64,000 bases of DNA from Vibrio gangliei (GCF_026001925.1 NZ_AP021870.1:558001-622000), one strand, 5' to 3'; shown: positions 46,004 to 56,413, numbered from the stretch's first letter. Program-made: numbers and translations. Notes: a model not told the origin generated them from the letters alone.

Positions 46004-46810
46004 ATGTCTACTACGATTCCCGCTCTTGGTGCTGGCACTTTTCGTCTTAAAGGACAAGACGCCTACCAATCAGTTGAAATGGCCTTAAAACTTGGTTATC
46101 GACATATTGATACCGCGCAAATTTACGGCAATGAAGCAGAAGTCGGTCAAGCGATTGCCGACAGCCAGATTCCACGCTCAGAATTATTCATCACCACGAA
46201 AATTTGGACGGATAACTTCGCTCAAGCTGACTTTTTACCAAGCCTAAAGGAAAGTTTAGAAAAATTACAAAGCGATTATGTAGACCTACTGTTAATTCAC
46301 TGGCCGCTAAAAGATGAGTCGGTTCCAATGGTGGAATACTTAACCGAGTTGAAAAAAGCAAAAGACCTAGGTTTAACTCTTCATATTGGGATTTCTAACT
46401 TCACGACGGCGCAAATGGCTCAGGCTATTGATATTCTTGGCGAGGGTGAAATATTTACTAACCAAGTTGAAGTTCACCCTTACTTGCAAAATCGTGCGGT
46501 AATTGAATTTTGCCAGCAACACAACATGCTCGTTACGGCCTACATGCCTTTTGCTTATGGTGATGTGCTAAAAGATGACGTGATTTGTGCTATTGCCGAA
46601 AACCATCAAGCTACACCGGCTCAAGTGGTACTTGCTTGGATTATTCAACAAGGCTATGTGACGATTCCGTCCAGCACCAAGGAAAAGAATCTGGCGAGCA
46701 ATCTGGAATATTCAAAAGTGAAACTCAGTGAAGCAGAGATGAAACAGATCGCGACACTTGATCGTAATCATCGTCTTGCGAATCCAGATTTCGCCCCTGA
46801 TTGGGATTAA
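46004..46810 (+). CDS. dkgB: 2,5-diketo-D-gluconate reductase B (aldo-keto reductase)
   Basis: NADPH-dependent aldo-keto reductase of 268 residues that reduces methylglyoxal and other small aldehydes. The start ATG at 46004 has AAGGAG nine bases upstream. AGTFRLKGQDAYQSVEMALK leads to the AKR signature GYRHIDTAQIYGNEAEVGQA, which holds the catalytic Asp and Tyr; TTKIW holds the Lys and LLIHWP the His. PSSTKEKNL is the cofactor phosphate site. The ending FAPDWD resembles the APEWD of E. coli DkgB. It shares an operon with the nemA-like gene. Confidence 0.92.
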   Translation: MSTTIPALGAGTFRLKGQDAYQSVEMALKLGYRHIDTAQIYGNEAEVGQAIADSQIPRSELFITTKIWTDNFAQADFLPSLKESLEKLQSDYVDLLLIHWPLKDESVPMVEYLTELKKAKDLGLTLHIGISNFTTAQMAQAIDILGEGEIFTNQVEVHPYLQNRAVIEFCQQHNMLVTAYMPFAYGDVLKDDVICAIAENHQATPAQVVLAWIIQQGYVTIPSSTKEKNLASNLEYSKVKLSEAEMKQIATLDRNHRLANPDFAPDWD

Positions 46811-46823
46811 GATTAACTAAATT

Positions 46824-46849
46824 ATGTAAGGCTCTTAAGAGCCTTACAT
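46824..46849. terminator. Perfect 26-base palindrome between dkgB and the LysR gene
   Basis: ATGTAAGGCTCTT is followed directly by its exact reverse complement AAGAGCCTTACAT. As RNA it would make an 11-bp stem with a TTAA loop. It lies between convergent genes but lacks a long T-tract, so it is a weak bidirectional terminator. Confidence 0.6.
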
Positions 46850-46909
46850 TCAAAGTTTGTATTTTTACTTCCTAATTTTCCCCATAGTTAGCATTGTTAT
46901 GCATCAAGC

Positions 46910-47815
46910 CTAAACATCGTTCATATATAAACATTCATATATTTTTAAAACATCTTCACGAATAGGGTCTTCGGTACCTTTTAACCAAGCAGCAGCCAAC
47001 GGTAGTACTTTTATACATTCTGAGTTTATACCAGACAACGGTATATATTTAACTTTTTTTGAGGAATATTGCACGGCGGATTTAGGGATTAAAGCAAGCC
47101 CAATATCTTCCGCTACCAAGCTAATAATAGTTTGCTTTTCATTAGCCACCTGTACAATATTTGGCTTATAACCATAATGCGAAAATAATTTTATTGTAAG
47201 CTTATAGCTATGTGGTCTAGAGCGCTGATCTGGAACAATCATAGGTTGATCAATCAAATCTTGCACTTTAATCATTTCAAAGTTTGATAATGAATGGTTA
47301 ATATTCACCGCTACCATAACCTCTTCATAACCAAGAAACTTTATTTCCACTAACGGATCGACCGTTGATGGAGGACGAATAAAAACCATATCAAGTCGCC
47401 CTGACATTAAGCGAGGTAATAAGCGTTTAGTTTTATCTTCAAGTATTTGTATCGATGCCAAACCACCACGTTTTTTATAATTACTTAGAATGGTTGGCAT
47501 CATTCCTATCGCAACACTATCAATAACACCGATTTTTATTTGATGAGCATTCAGTCGTGCAATTTGGCGATATTTAAATTCTAAACAATCTGCTTGTTGA
47601 AGTAATGCTCGAGCTTCATCAAAAAATTCTCTACCGATAGGAGTCAAAATAACACTTCTAGTAGAGCGATCTAATAAGCGCGCACCAATACCATCTTCTA
47701 ACAATTTAATATGCCGCCCTAAGGCAGCAGGCATCATTGATAAATTTTGCGCAGCTTTACCAAAATGTAAGGTTTTAGCGACCTCAATAAAGCATCGTAG
47801 TTGTGTCAAATTCAT
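46910..47815 (-). CDS. LysR-family transcriptional regulator
   Basis: A 301-residue LysR protein. The N-terminal winged HTH reads LTQLRCFIEVAKTLHFGKAAQ followed by RHIKLLEDGIGARLLDRSTRSVILT; the effector domain follows from about residue 90. It is divergent from a D-malate/tartrate dehydrogenase gene with 144 bases between, the usual layout of a LysR activator and its target (as with dmlR-dmlA). The ligand is probably the substrate of that enzyme. Codon use looks more A+T-rich than in the genes before it. Confidence 0.88.
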   Translation of the reverse strand: MNLTQLRCFIEVAKTLHFGKAAQNLSMMPAALGRHIKLLEDGIGARLLDRSTRSVILTPIGREFFDEARALLQQADCLEFKYRQIARLNAHQIKIGVIDSVAIGMMPTILSNYKKRGGLASIQILEDKTKRLLPRLMSGRLDMVFIRPPSTVDPLVEIKFLGYEEVMVAVNINHSLSNFEMIKVQDLIDQPMIVPDQRSRPHSYKLTIKLFSHYGYKPNIVQVANEKQTIISLVAEDIGLALIPKSAVQYSSKKVKYIPLSGINSECIKVLPLAAAWLKGTEDPIREDVLKIYECLYMNDV

Positions 47816-47959
47816 CGGCTTAGCCTTTGTTTCATTATATTATTTTTTTATATAAACAGATGCTAATGATAAATGATTAGTCCAGAACCATACTCGTCAT
47901 GTGTCACAAATAATAAAAAGATTTAAACATCTTTTACCAATAACCTTATGGAGATAAAC
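47816..47959. promoter_or_regulatory. LysR-dehydrogenase divergent control region
   Basis: A+T-rich. CTAAT...ATTAG (47863-47880) is a short inverted repeat that could hold the T-N11-A LysR motif. No exact site can be fixed. Confidence 0.35.
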
Positions 47960-49024
47960 ATGAATACATACAAGATTGCCTCAATTCCAGCTGATGGCAT
48001 TGGCCCTGAAGTTATTTCTGCAGGTCTACAAGTTCTTGATGCTTTACAGCAAAAAATCGGTACATTTAATGTTGATATTAAACATTTTGATTGGGGTTCA
48101 GAGTACTATAAAAAGCACGGGATAATGATGCCAGAAGATGGTCTGAATCAATTAAAAAGTTACGACGCTATCTACTTTGGTGCTGTCGGCGACCCTGATA
48201 TCTCAGATCACATTACACTGTGGGGTTTACGCCTTCCTATCTGCCAAGGCTTCGATCAGTACGCAAATGTAAGACCAACCAAGATTATTCCTGGAGTAAA
48301 ATCCCCTCTTACTAATGCCAAAACAGGTGACTTAGACTGGGTAATTGTACGTGAAAACTCCGAAGGCGAATATTCAGGTAATGGTGGCCGTACTCACCGA
48401 GGCTTACCAGAAGAAGTTGGAACAGAAGTGGCAATATTTACCCGCACTGGTGTTACCCGCATTATGAGATACGCATTTAAACTTGCGCAATCTCGACCTC
48501 GAAAGCTATTAACCGTAGTGACTAAATCAAATGCTCAAAAGCATGGTATGGTTATGTGGGATGAAATTGCAGATGAAGTCTCAAAAGATTTTCCTGATGT
48601 TACTTGGGATAAAATGTTGGTTGACGCTATGACAGTAAGGATGACATTAAACCCACAATCGCTAGATACTATCGTTGCAACAAACTTACATGCCGATATT
48701 TTATCAGATTTAGCTGGAGCATTAGCAGGAAGCTTAGGGGTTGCACCTACAGCAAATATCGATCCTCAACGCCGTTTTCCATCCATGTTTGAGCCTATCC
48801 ATGGTTCTGCATTCGATATTACAGGCAAGGGTATAGCAAATCCGATTGCAAGTTTCTGGACACTTTCACAAATGCTAGAACATCTTGGTGAGAAAGAAGC
48901 TAGTCAAATGCTCATGTCTGCTATAGATGAAGTTTCAAGCCAAAATATCACCACTCCGGATATTGGTGGAACAGCAACAACTCAACAAGTGACCGACGCT
49001 ATTATAAAAAAAATCAATTCATAA
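47960..49024 (+). CDS. dmlA: D-malate / tartrate dehydrogenase (decarboxylating)
   Basis: NAD-dependent beta-decarboxylating dehydrogenase of 354 residues, of the isopropylmalate dehydrogenase superfamily. The start at 47960 has GGAG upstream; 47948 is in frame but less likely. IPADGIGPEVI, the substrate-binding segment LRLPICQGFDQYANVRP, VRENSEGEYSGNGG, the catalytic Lys/Asp region (VTKSNAQKHG and VDAMTVRMTLNPQSLD), and FEPIHGSAFDITGKGIANP are all present and closest to DmlA/tartrate dehydrogenase rather than LeuB. Neighbouring LysR and dicarboxylate permease genes agree. Confidence 0.88.
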   Translation: MNTYKIASIPADGIGPEVISAGLQVLDALQQKIGTFNVDIKHFDWGSEYYKKHGIMMPEDGLNQLKSYDAIYFGAVGDPDISDHITLWGLRLPICQGFDQYANVRPTKIIPGVKSPLTNAKTGDLDWVIVRENSEGEYSGNGGRTHRGLPEEVGTEVAIFTRTGVTRIMRYAFKLAQSRPRKLLTVVTKSNAQKHGMVMWDEIADEVSKDFPDVTWDKMLVDAMTVRMTLNPQSLDTIVATNLHADILSDLAGALAGSLGVAPTANIDPQRRFPSMFEPIHGSAFDITGKGIANPIASFWTLSQMLEHLGEKEASQMLMSAIDEVSSQNITTPDIGGTATTQQVTDAIIKKINS

Positions 49025-49037
49025 ATCCTCATATAAA

Positions 49038-49078
49038 ATGCCCCATTAGTAATAATAAAATTCCAATTAATGGGGCAT
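49038..49078 (+). other. Intercistronic hairpin between dmlA and the permease gene
   Basis: ATGCCCCATTA (49038-49048) pairs perfectly with TAATGGGGCAT (49068-49078). A-rich sequence follows, not T-rich, so it is more likely an mRNA-stabilising or processing element within the operon than a terminator. Confidence 0.55.
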
Positions 49079-49107
49079 AAAAATAATTAAATTGAAGGAC
49101 CAATAAC

Positions 49108-50403
49108 ATGACCCCCTCTACTATTTCTATATTATTTCTATTATTTGCAGTCATTATGTTTATATGGGAGAAGGTTCCCTTATCAGTAACATCTATGATG
49201 GTTTGTCTAGGCTTAGTATTAACTGGTGTTCTCGATGAAGAAACTGCATTTATAGGATTCATAAATAAAAATGTTATCTTATTCGTCGCTATGTTCGTTG
49301 TCGGCGGCGCTTTATTTGAAACTGGGATGGCAAATAAAATCGGCGGATTAGTTACTCGATTTGCCAAAACAGAAAGACAACTAATAATAGCTATAATGGT
49401 TATTGTTGGATTAATGTCTGGTGTTTTGAGTAATACTGGAACTGCCGCTGTACTTATACCTGTTGTTATAGGTATTGCCGCTAAATCAAATTTTGCTCGA
49501 AGCCGTCTTTTAATGCCTCTTGTCTTTGCTGCTGCCCTAGGTGGAAACTTATCACTCATTGGTGCTCCTGGTAACTTAATTGGCCAATCAGCATTAGAGT
49601 CTATGGGTATGCAATTTTCATTTTTTGAATTTGCTAAAATAGGTTTACCAATGCTGATCTGCGGAATTATTTACTTTGCATTTTTTGGCTATAAGCTTTT
49701 ACCCCAAAGAGATACAAATGAAGAAAATATCGAGACAGAAAATAGCAATAAGCACAAAGATGTTCCTATATGGAAGCAAAACCTTTCTTTAGCAGTTCTT
49801 ATCTTAACTATTCTCGCAATGATTTTTGAAAAATCCCTAGGAATTCCTCTTTATCTGTCAGGCAGTATAGCCGCTTTAGTATTAATTCTTTCGGGTGTCA
49901 TCAATGAAAAACAAGCAATGAGATCAATTGACTTAAAAACAATCTTCTTATTTGGTGGAACATTATCGCTAGCAGCGGCGTTAGATAAATCAGGAGCTGG
50001 TGTATTAATTGCGAATGGTGTTATCGACTCGTTAGGTCAAAATGCTTCACCTTATGTTTTAACATTCGCAGTCTTTATGCTCGCCTGTGTTCTTACGAAT
50101 GTAATGTCAAACACAGCAACTACAGCATTACTTGTACCGATTGCAGTCTCAATTGCTGCAAATTTAGGAGCAGACCCCAGAGCAGTAATAATGGCAACCG
50201 TTATCGGTGGTTCATGTGCTTATGCTTCACCTATAGGAATGCCTGCCAACACAATGGTAATGACCGCAGGTGGGTATCGCTTTACTGATTACTTAAAAGC
50301 AGGAATACCACTCATTTTTGTATCTCTCATAGTTTGTATGATTCTACTTCCAATTTTATATCCGTTCTTCCCCGATACAAAAGGAAGTTTAATTAAAGGA
50401 TAG
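49108..50403 (+). CDS. SLC13/DASS-type dicarboxylate permease
   Basis: Inner-membrane transporter of 431 residues with about eleven to twelve hydrophobic segments and a cytoplasmic break near residues 205-225 (QRDTNEENIETENSNKHKD). Paired motifs of the ion-transporter superfamily are visible: SNTGTAAVLIPVV with GGNLSLIGAPGNLIG in the first half and SNTATTALLVPIAVSIA with GGSCAYASPIGMPANTMV in the second. Its place after dmlA makes uptake of D-malate or tartrate the likely role; the substrate is inferred from context only. The gene is A+T-rich. Confidence 0.82.
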   Translation: MTPSTISILFLLFAVIMFIWEKVPLSVTSMMVCLGLVLTGVLDEETAFIGFINKNVILFVAMFVVGGALFETGMANKIGGLVTRFAKTERQLIIAIMVIVGLMSGVLSNTGTAAVLIPVVIGIAAKSNFARSRLLMPLVFAAALGGNLSLIGAPGNLIGQSALESMGMQFSFFEFAKIGLPMLICGIIYFAFFGYKLLPQRDTNEENIETENSNKHKDVPIWKQNLSLAVLILTILAMIFEKSLGIPLYLSGSIAALVLILSGVINEKQAMRSIDLKTIFLFGGTLSLAAALDKSGAGVLIANGVIDSLGQNASPYVLTFAVFMLACVLTNVMSNTATTALLVPIAVSIAANLGADPRAVIMATVIGGSCAYASPIGMPANTMVMTAGGYRFTDYLKAGIPLIFVSLIVCMILLPILYPFFPDTKGSLIKG

Positions 50404-50457
50404 GATCAGATACTAGCGATTCTCGTTACTACATAAGAAAACTATCTATTCAAACAT

Positions 50458-50494
50458 AAAAAAACGCCGCAGAATCAAGCATTCTGCGGCGTTA
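50458..50494 (-). terminator. Terminator of malEFG
   Basis: AACGCCGCAGAAT (50464-50476) and ATTCTGCGGCGTT (50482-50494) form a perfect 13-bp stem with a 5-base loop; on the minus strand a run of T follows. It begins 25 bases after the malG stop. Confidence 0.94.
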
Positions 50495-50518
50495 TAGTTT
50501 TACTTTATATCAGTGAAA

Positions 50519-51409
50519 TTACCCTTTCACACCACCTGCGGTTAGACCACCCACTAGGAACTTCTGAGCAAGCAAGAACACAATCGTGATTGGTAATGCT
50601 GACAGTACGGCTGCGGCGGCAAAGTCACCCCATAAGTAGTTTTGCGGGTATAAATATTGCTGCATACCCACTGCCAAGGTGTAAGAATCAACATCGCGAA
50701 GTAGTAATGATGCCACTGGCACTTCCGTTACCGCAGCGATGAATGACAAGATAAATACCACCGCAAGGATTGGCACAGAAAGTGGCAACAATACTAGGCG
50801 GAATGCTTGCCAAGGTGTTGCGCCATCAAGTGCTGCCGCTTCTTCCAGAGAGTTATCAATCGATTCAAAGTAGCCTTTGATTGTCCATACGTGTAGTGCA
50901 ATACCGCCCATGTAAGCAAACACCACACCACCGTGCGTATTCAAGCCTAAGAATGGAACGTAAGTGCCTAAACGGTCGAACAATGCATATAGCGCCACGA
51001 GTGCCAATACCGCTGGGAACATTTGGAAGATCAGCATTGAACGTAAGATCACCGCTTTACCTTTAAACTTCATACGAGCAAACGCATAAGCACATGTGGT
51101 TGATAGTGTCACGATACCAATCGCTGTTAAGCCAGCTACTTTGACAGAGTTCCACAGCCACAATAACACTGGGAATGGTGGTTTAATCACGCTGCCATCC
51201 GCATTCACGACATCAAAGCCCAGCGCCAATTTCCAGTGCTCTAGTGATGGATTACGTGGGATCAAATCGCCCGCAGCGTAGTTACCTTCACGGAAAGAAA
51301 TCGCGATCACCATCAATAGTGGGAACATCATCAATGCCAAGAAGAACCACATGCCAATATGCGTTGCCCAGACACGGTATTTTAATGATTTAGGTTGAAC
51401 CATAGCCAT
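50519..51409 (-). CDS. malG: Maltose/maltodextrin ABC transporter permease MalG
   Basis: Inner-membrane permease of the maltose importer, 296 residues, six membrane helices. The start [14 protein letters not shown] is nearly identical to E. coli MalG. The EAA loop that contacts MalK is [25 protein letters not shown] (about residues 190-215). The ending [13 protein letters not shown] is the MalG C-terminal tail that reaches into MalK. It follows malF by 11 bases, with AAGGAG before the start. Confidence 0.97.
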   Translation of the reverse strand: MAMVQPKSLKYRVWATHIGMWFFLALMMFPLLMVIAISFREGNYAAGDLIPRNPSLEHWKLALGFDVVNADGSVIKPPFPVLLWLWNSVKVAGLTAIGIVTLSTTCAYAFARMKFKGKAVILRSMLIFQMFPAVLALVALYALFDRLGTYVPFLGLNTHGGVVFAYMGGIALHVWTIKGYFESIDNSLEEAAALDGATPWQAFRLVLLPLSVPILAVVFILSFIAAVTEVPVASLLLRDVDSYTLAVGMQQYLYPQNYLWGDFAAAAVLSALPITIVFLLAQKFLVGGLTAGGVKG

Positions 51410-51420
51410 GTTGAATCTCC

Positions 51421-52998
51421 TTATTCTGCTTCTAGTTTAGTGAACTTCATATTCAGTAGTGACAAGCCGCCCACTAATAAGAAGATTAACGTTGCAATCG
51501 CACCTGCTAGACCGAAGTCTTGACCACCCGCGCCTTCAAACGCGATACGGTAGGTGTAGCTCACTAATAAATCGGTATGACCGGCTGGAACGCTCGTGCC
51601 TATCATGTCTGGCGCACCGTTGGTTAATAATTGAATCAATACAAAGTTGTTGAAGTTAAAGGCAAAGCTAGCAATCAATAGCGGTACCATTGGTTTCACC
51701 AGCAGTGGTAATGTAATCTTCATAAAGTTGTCGATTGGGCCTGCGCCATCCATTGCTGAGGCTTCATATAAGTCATCTGGAATCGCTTTAAGCATACCCA
51801 TTGCCAAGATCATCATGTATGGGTAACCCAACCAGGTATTCACGATGATAACCATGGTTTTCGCTAACGTTGGGTCAGTAAACCATGCCGGGCTAAGGCC
51901 GAATAACCCTTGTAGCAGCTGGTTGATCTCACCAAAGCTTTGGTTGAATAAACCTTTGAATATTAAGATAGAAATGAAGGCTGGCACCGCATAAGGCAAG
52001 ATAAGAAGTACACGGTAGATGCCACGTCCTTTTAACTCTTCCCAAGACACGATTTGCGCAAGAATCACGCCCATTGCCAAAGTCAGTACTACGGTCGCAG
52101 CCGCAAATACAACGGTCCACACGAAAATTTTAAAGAATGGGCCTTGAATGCCTGGGTCACTGAAAATACGTGTGAAGTTATCAAATCCAATATTAACGAT
52201 AAACCCTGGAGTAATTGGCTCAGCAATGAATTGGCCATCCGTATCCACAGGCTGGTAATAACCAATCTCATAATTTGGCTTTAATACTTGTTCACTGCGG
52301 TTATTAACGAGAGTTTCGCCGTCAGCATCTAATCTATAAAGCGGTTTTACTTGAGCAAATTTACGTAAGCCAGACATCACCAGTGACACGCCATCAGGCG
52401 TTTCAACTTCAAGTTGACTCAACACGCTGCGGTTTTTAATCACATCTTTTAAAGCCGTCTTTTTACCTGGCAATTCGGTTACAGGCGCAAGATCGATATG
52501 GCCATCTAATTGTTGTACTGAACCTTCTGATAACGAAATTGGCTGAGAAGCTAACCAGTGATCACCCTGCTTAAGTGCGATGGAGTACAAGTTATCATGC
52601 TGACGTAACTCAAAGTTATAGCTATCACCACTTTGGAAAGTTTGTTCAAGTAATACGCCTTGGGCACGCTGAAAACTCAGTTGGTTAGCGCCACTGTAGT
52701 TGGTAAAAGCTAAACCAATGGTATAAATCAATGGGAAAATGATGAATAAGATCATCCCTGCAACACCAGGGTAAATATAGCGATGCGCATACGTACGTTT
52801 ACGAGCAAAGACATAAACACCCATTGAGGCAAGGACAAGCGTTAATAATGCAAAGGCAAATTCACCACGCGCGTACATAAGTACAATCGCATAGCCGTTT
52901 AATAATGCAATGGCAGTAAGAACCGCGGTTTTCAACCAAGGAAAAGGGCGAGATTCAGACATTGAGGCCGAATGAGAAGACATAATATTCGATGACAT
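51421..52998 (-). CDS. malF: Maltose/maltodextrin ABC transporter permease MalF
   Basis: Inner-membrane permease of the maltose importer, about 525 residues. I choose the start at 52998 ([19 protein letters not shown]), with CGGA upstream; the ATG at 52983 is another option. Two or three helices precede the large periplasmic P2 loop (about residues 110-290), which binds MalE. The EAA loop is [25 protein letters not shown] 250-base gap separates it from malE, with a stem-loop near the malE end. Confidence 0.96.
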   Translation of the reverse strand: MSSNIMSSHSASMSESRPFPWLKTAVLTAIALLNGYAIVLMYARGEFAFALLTLVLASMGVYVFARKRTYAHRYIYPGVAGMILFIIFPLIYTIGLAFTNYSGANQLSFQRAQGVLLEQTFQSGDSYNFELRQHDNLYSIALKQGDHWLASQPISLSEGSVQQLDGHIDLAPVTELPGKKTALKDVIKNRSVLSQLEVETPDGVSLVMSGLRKFAQVKPLYRLDADGETLVNNRSEQVLKPNYEIGYYQPVDTDGQFIAEPITPGFIVNIGFDNFTRIFSDPGIQGPFFKIFVWTVVFAAATVVLTLAMGVILAQIVSWEELKGRGIYRVLLILPYAVPAFISILIFKGLFNQSFGEINQLLQGLFGLSPAWFTDPTLAKTMVIIVNTWLGYPYMMILAMGMLKAIPDDLYEASAMDGAGPIDNFMKITLPLLVKPMVPLLIASFAFNFNNFVLIQLLTNGAPDMIGTSVPAGHTDLLVSYTYRIAFEGAGGQDFGLAGAIATLIFLLVGGLSLLNMKFTKLEAE

Positions 52999-53224
52999 AA
53001 TAAATTCCGTTTCTGTATCGAATTTCACTGTCAGCATAAAAATGGTGAAGTAAAATCGAAAGCTTTTGAAACTGCATAAGTGTTAACAAACAAATCAAAA
53101 CTGGTTATCAACACTATTCATGAGCCGTAAATTATAAATTTTAATAAAGGGTATTAAGTTGGCTCTAAATAAAGCAGACGGATAACTAAATGGTTACTTA
53201 GGTTACATTGTTGCTTGGTTTACG

Positions 53225-53248
53225 ATAGGGAGGCATTACCCTCCCTAT
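53225..53248 (-). other. malE-malF intergenic stem-loop
   Basis: ATAGGGAGG (53225-53233) and CCTCCCTAT (53240-53248) form a perfect 9-bp stem with a 6-base loop, 42 bases after the malE stop. No T-tract follows on the mal strand, so it should protect the malE mRNA 3' end, as the REP hairpins do in the same place in E. coli, giving more MalE than MalF. Confidence 0.65.
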
Positions 53249-53289
53249 TTTACCTTTCTCAATATAGAGGCTGTTAGCCTTGAGAAAGA

Positions 53290-54468
53290 TTACTTAGTCA
53301 TACGCGCTGCAACTGTATCCAACGCTTCTTTGACTGATTGACGACCATTGACCACATTACCAATTGCCGCTTTTTCTGCGTACCAGAACGCTGACATTTG
53401 AGAAATGTTCGGCATGATTTCGCCAGTTTCGGCATTCGCCATTGTTGCTGCAATGCGTGGGTCTTTGGCTAGCTCTTCTTGGTAAGATTTCAGAGCAACC
53501 GCACCTAGTGGCGTGTCATCATTTACCGCTTTCAAGCCTTCTTGAGTCAGCATGTAGTTTTCGATGAATTCCACCGCAAGGTCTTTGTTTGGTGACGCAG
53601 AGCTGATACCCGCGGTTAATACACCGACAAATGGTTTTGATGGCTTGCCGTTAAACATTGGCAAGGTTGTCACGCCATAGTTAACGCCCGCTTTATCGAT
53701 GTTTGCCCAAGACCAAGGACCATTGATTGTCATTGCCACTTCGCCTTTATTAAAGCCTGATTCAGCAATGGTGTAATCTACGTCTGGTGAGATAACTTTT
53801 TGATCCACTAAGCCTTTAACAAAAGACATCGCATTTTGCGCACCTTCATTGTTTACGCCTACATCTTTAGTGTTGTATGCGCCATTTTCAAATTTGAACG
53901 CATAGCCACCGTCTGATGCAAGGATCGGCCAAGTGAAGAATGGTTCAGATAGGTTCCACATGATGGCATGCTTACCTTCTTTTTGTAGCTTCTTATCTAA
54001 AGCCGCAATGTCTTCCCAATTTTTAGGCGGTGTTTTGATAATGTCTTTATTGTAAATAAGAGAAAGGGATTCAACCGCAACTGGGTAACCGATGTACTTA
54101 CCTTCGTAAGACACGGCATCCCATGTGAAATCTGAGAATTTAGCTTTAAAGTCAGCCGATGGTTTCACTTCCGCTAACAAACCAGCTTGTGCGTAACCAC
54201 CAAAACGGTCATGCGCCCAAAGAACAATATCAGGACCATCACCGGTTGATGCTAATTGAGGGAATTTTTCTTCTAACTTATCAGGGTGTGCCACAGTCAC
54301 TTTAATACCTGTGTCTGCTTCAAACTTTTTACCGACTTCAGCAAGACCGTTATAACCTTTGTCACCATTAATCCAGATGGTCAACTGGCCTTCTTCGATG
54401 GCAGCGTGGGCACTTACGCCACTTAAAGCAAGGCTACATAAGATGGCTGTATTGAGGATTTTCTTCAT
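53290..54468 (-). CDS. malE: Maltose/maltodextrin-binding periplasmic protein
   Basis: Binding component of the maltose importer. The signal peptide [17 protein letters not shown]... ends at AHA, and the mature protein starts [20 protein letters not shown], very close to E. coli MalE ([20 protein letters not shown]). [40 protein letters not shown] and [18 protein letters not shown] are conserved. The start at 54468 is favoured over 54474 by its distance from AAAGGA. It is the first gene of malEFG, divergent from malK. Confidence 0.97.
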   Translation of the reverse strand: MKKILNTAILCSLALSGVSAHAAIEEGQLTIWINGDKGYNGLAEVGKKFEADTGIKVTVAHPDKLEEKFPQLASTGDGPDIVLWAHDRFGGYAQAGLLAEVKPSADFKAKFSDFTWDAVSYEGKYIGYPVAVESLSLIYNKDIIKTPPKNWEDIAALDKKLQKEGKHAIMWNLSEPFFTWPILASDGGYAFKFENGAYNTKDVGVNNEGAQNAMSFVKGLVDQKVISPDVDYTIAESGFNKGEVAMTINGPWSWANIDKAGVNYGVTTLPMFNGKPSKPFVGVLTAGISSASPNKDLAVEFIENYMLTQEGLKAVNDDTPLGAVALKSYQEELAKDPRIAATMANAETGEIMPNISQMSAFWYAEKAAIGNVVNGRQSVKEALDTVAARMTK

Positions 54469-54579
54469 GTCCATGATCCTTTCTATTGTTCTTGTTTAGG
54501 TGTTACGCACTTAAGTAGGGTCGTAACACAGGTAATACCGTTTGGTATGAGAAAATATTGCGCCAATTAGGAATCCGCT

Positions 54580-54591
54580 ACATCCTCCTAA
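54580..54591 (-). promoter_or_regulatory. MalT box of malE
   Basis: In the malE direction the site reads TTAGGAGGATGT, identical over 12 bases to a site in front of lamB (63313-63324), and contains the GGAGGA core of the MalT consensus. It lies about 112 bases before the malE start. Confidence 0.65.
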
Positions 54592-54733
54592 CTTCTACGC
54601 CCCCCAGAGCCAAGCTAATTTTTGTGAGCTTGGTTAACAATATTTTTCTACACTCGCCCAAAACGGTCGATTAATGTGAGCAGCCGCACATCATACTCAC
54701 TAATTTAGGCCGCATTTTACTACAAATAAAAAA

Positions 54734-54756
54734 GTGTGATCTATGCACTCATCCCC
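54734..54756 (+). promoter_or_regulatory. MalT box module upstream of malK
   Basis: GTGTGATC-TAT-GCACTCATCC is shared with the lamB promoter (GTGTGATC-ACC-GCACTCATCC) except for the three middle bases. It contains ACTCATCCCC (54747-54756), a 9 of 10 match to the reverse MalT consensus CCTCMTCCCC. Confidence 0.7.
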
Positions 54757-54782
54757 CTCTGTACCCCAAAAATTAAATGTCT

Positions 54783-54793
54783 AAGGAGGAGGT
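54783..54793 (+). promoter_or_regulatory. Promoter-proximal MalT box of malK
   Basis: AAGGAGGAGG matches the MalT consensus GGGGAKGAGG at 8 of 10 positions, in the malK direction, downstream of the inverted box at 54747-54756. It lies about 170 bases before the malK start, so the leader is long. Confidence 0.65.
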
Positions 54794-54961
54794 TTATTGG
54801 TTTATTTTCGGTATGATGAATTTCACAGTCGCAATTTATATCAGCCCGAGTGATATAAATAACGCATTGATTAATAATTACATTTGAATGAGAACAATCT
54901 AATAACAACTCTCATTTCAATATAGAAAACAGATTAGAAAAATAACCAGAAGGAAAGCCAG

Positions 54962-56071
54962 ATGACGAGTGTGACTCTGCGGAAAGTATGTAAAGCGTAT
55001 GGAGACAACCTCATTTCTAAAGATGTTGATTTAGATATTCATGACGGCGAATTTGTCGTATTTGTTGGCCCATCAGGCTGTGGTAAATCCACATTATTAC
55101 GCTGCATTGCAGGTTTAGAAGATATTACCTCTGGTGAGCTCTTTATCGGCGACACAAAAATGAATGACGTGCCACCTTCTGAACGTGGCGTTGGCATGGT
55201 ATTCCAATCTTATGCGCTTTATCCGCACCTCAATTTATTCGATAACATGTCGTTTGGTTTAAAGCTGGCAAAAGAAGATAAAGCGAAAATCAAATCTCGA
55301 GTCGATCATGCTGCCGACATCTTGCAACTGGGTCACTTACTTGAGCGTAAGCCTAAAGCCCTTTCAGGCGGTCAGCGTCAACGTGTTGCCATTGGTCGTA
55401 CTTTGGTTGCTCAACCTGAAGTGTTCTTATTAGATGAACCACTATCTAACCTAGATGCCGCTCTTCGTGTACAAATGCGTATTGAACTGGCCAAGCTACA
55501 CAAAAAGCTGGGCTGTACTATGATTTATGTAACTCACGATCAGGTCGAAGCAATGACCATGGCCGATAAAATCGTCGTGCTAGATGGTGGTAGCGTCTCT
55601 CAAGTGGGTAAACCATTAGAACTGTATCACTACCCAAAAAACCGCTTTGTAGCCGGCTTTATTGGCTCACCAAAAATGAACTTCATTAACGTACAAGTGA
55701 AAGAAGTGGAAGCCGAACGCGTCAAAGTTGAACTTGCCAGCCAAGCTTCTTTCTGGATACCAGTAGACGGATCTACCGTCACCGTTGGCTCACGTATGTC
55801 ACTTGGCGTTCGTCCTGAGCACCTATTACCAAGTGGTGATGGTGATGTGGTTATCAAAGGTAAAGTGCAAGTGGTTGAGAAATTAGGTAATGAAACTCAA
55901 GTGTACGTAAACCTTGATCATGTCGATGCCGATTTTATCTATCGTGAAAACGATACATTAGATGTAGAAGCAGGCGATAAATTTGAAATAGGCATTCCAG
56001 CAAATCGTTGTCACTTATTCCATAGTGATGGCCGTGCTTGTAAGCGTCTATTCCAAGAACGCGGTGTTTAG
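54962..56071 (+). CDS. malK: Maltose/maltodextrin ABC transporter ATPase MalK
   Basis: ATPase of the maltose importer and, in E. coli, a negative regulator of MalT. Length 369. Walker [10 protein letters not shown] (residues 36-44), Q-loop [10 protein letters not shown], signature [15 protein letters not shown], Walker [14 protein letters not shown], and the switch His in VTHDQ. The C-terminal regulatory domain has LGVRPEHLL and ends [13 protein letters not shown]. The ribosome site is AAGGAAA. It is alone on its strand; lamB, its partner in E. coli malK-lamB-malM, lies 7.4 kb further on. Confidence 0.97.
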   Translation: MTSVTLRKVCKAYGDNLISKDVDLDIHDGEFVVFVGPSGCGKSTLLRCIAGLEDITSGELFIGDTKMNDVPPSERGVGMVFQSYALYPHLNLFDNMSFGLKLAKEDKAKIKSRVDHAADILQLGHLLERKPKALSGGQRQRVAIGRTLVAQPEVFLLDEPLSNLDAALRVQMRIELAKLHKKLGCTMIYVTHDQVEAMTMADKIVVLDGGSVSQVGKPLELYHYPKNRFVAGFIGSPKMNFINVQVKEVEAERVKVELASQASFWIPVDGSTVTVGSRMSLGVRPEHLLPSGDGDVVIKGKVQVVEKLGNETQVYVNLDHVDADFIYRENDTLDVEAGDKFEIGIPANRCHLFHSDGRACKRLFQERGV

Positions 56072-56143
56072 TCCTCACTGCACCAATTAGCCTTAAATTT
56101 GGTTAATTAAGTAATTTTAGTTTCATATATCTGCCTTTTTATG

Positions 56144-56177
56144 CCCTGAGTGATCATTGTAGCTCAGGGATTTTTTT
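56144..56177 (+). terminator. Terminator after malK
   Basis: CCCTGAG (56144-56150) and CTCAGGG (56163-56169) pair and are followed by ATTTTTTT. Confidence 0.88.
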
Positions 56178-56413
56178 GCTTTAAAATCAATAGAATAAAA
56201 ACATCCCTGTGAATTAACACCATAAAATCCATAAGCACCATTTTTTTGTGGCGTTAAATTGCTCCTGCTCTCATTTCAATTTTGCCATCACTTCTATTAT
56301 CTCCTGCAAGAAACATTTCATTAACAAATTCAGATTTAATGTTTCTCGATAACAAGAATTAAATGCCACGACTCTTAATTCAAATAAAGGACATTAGAAA
56401 AGGATGTAAGTTT
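56178..56413 (+). promoter_or_regulatory. Upstream region of tctC
   Basis: A+T-rich spacer that should hold the tctCBA promoter and the site of the CitB-type regulator. A loose inverted pair (AACACCA...TGGCGTT, 56217-56257) is visible, but I cannot assign it. Confidence 0.35.

Noticed and set aside
54732..54750. TGTGATCTATGCACTC before malK as a CRP site
   Set aside because: The first half is perfect but the second half does not match TCACA; the word is better explained as part of the module shared with lamB.
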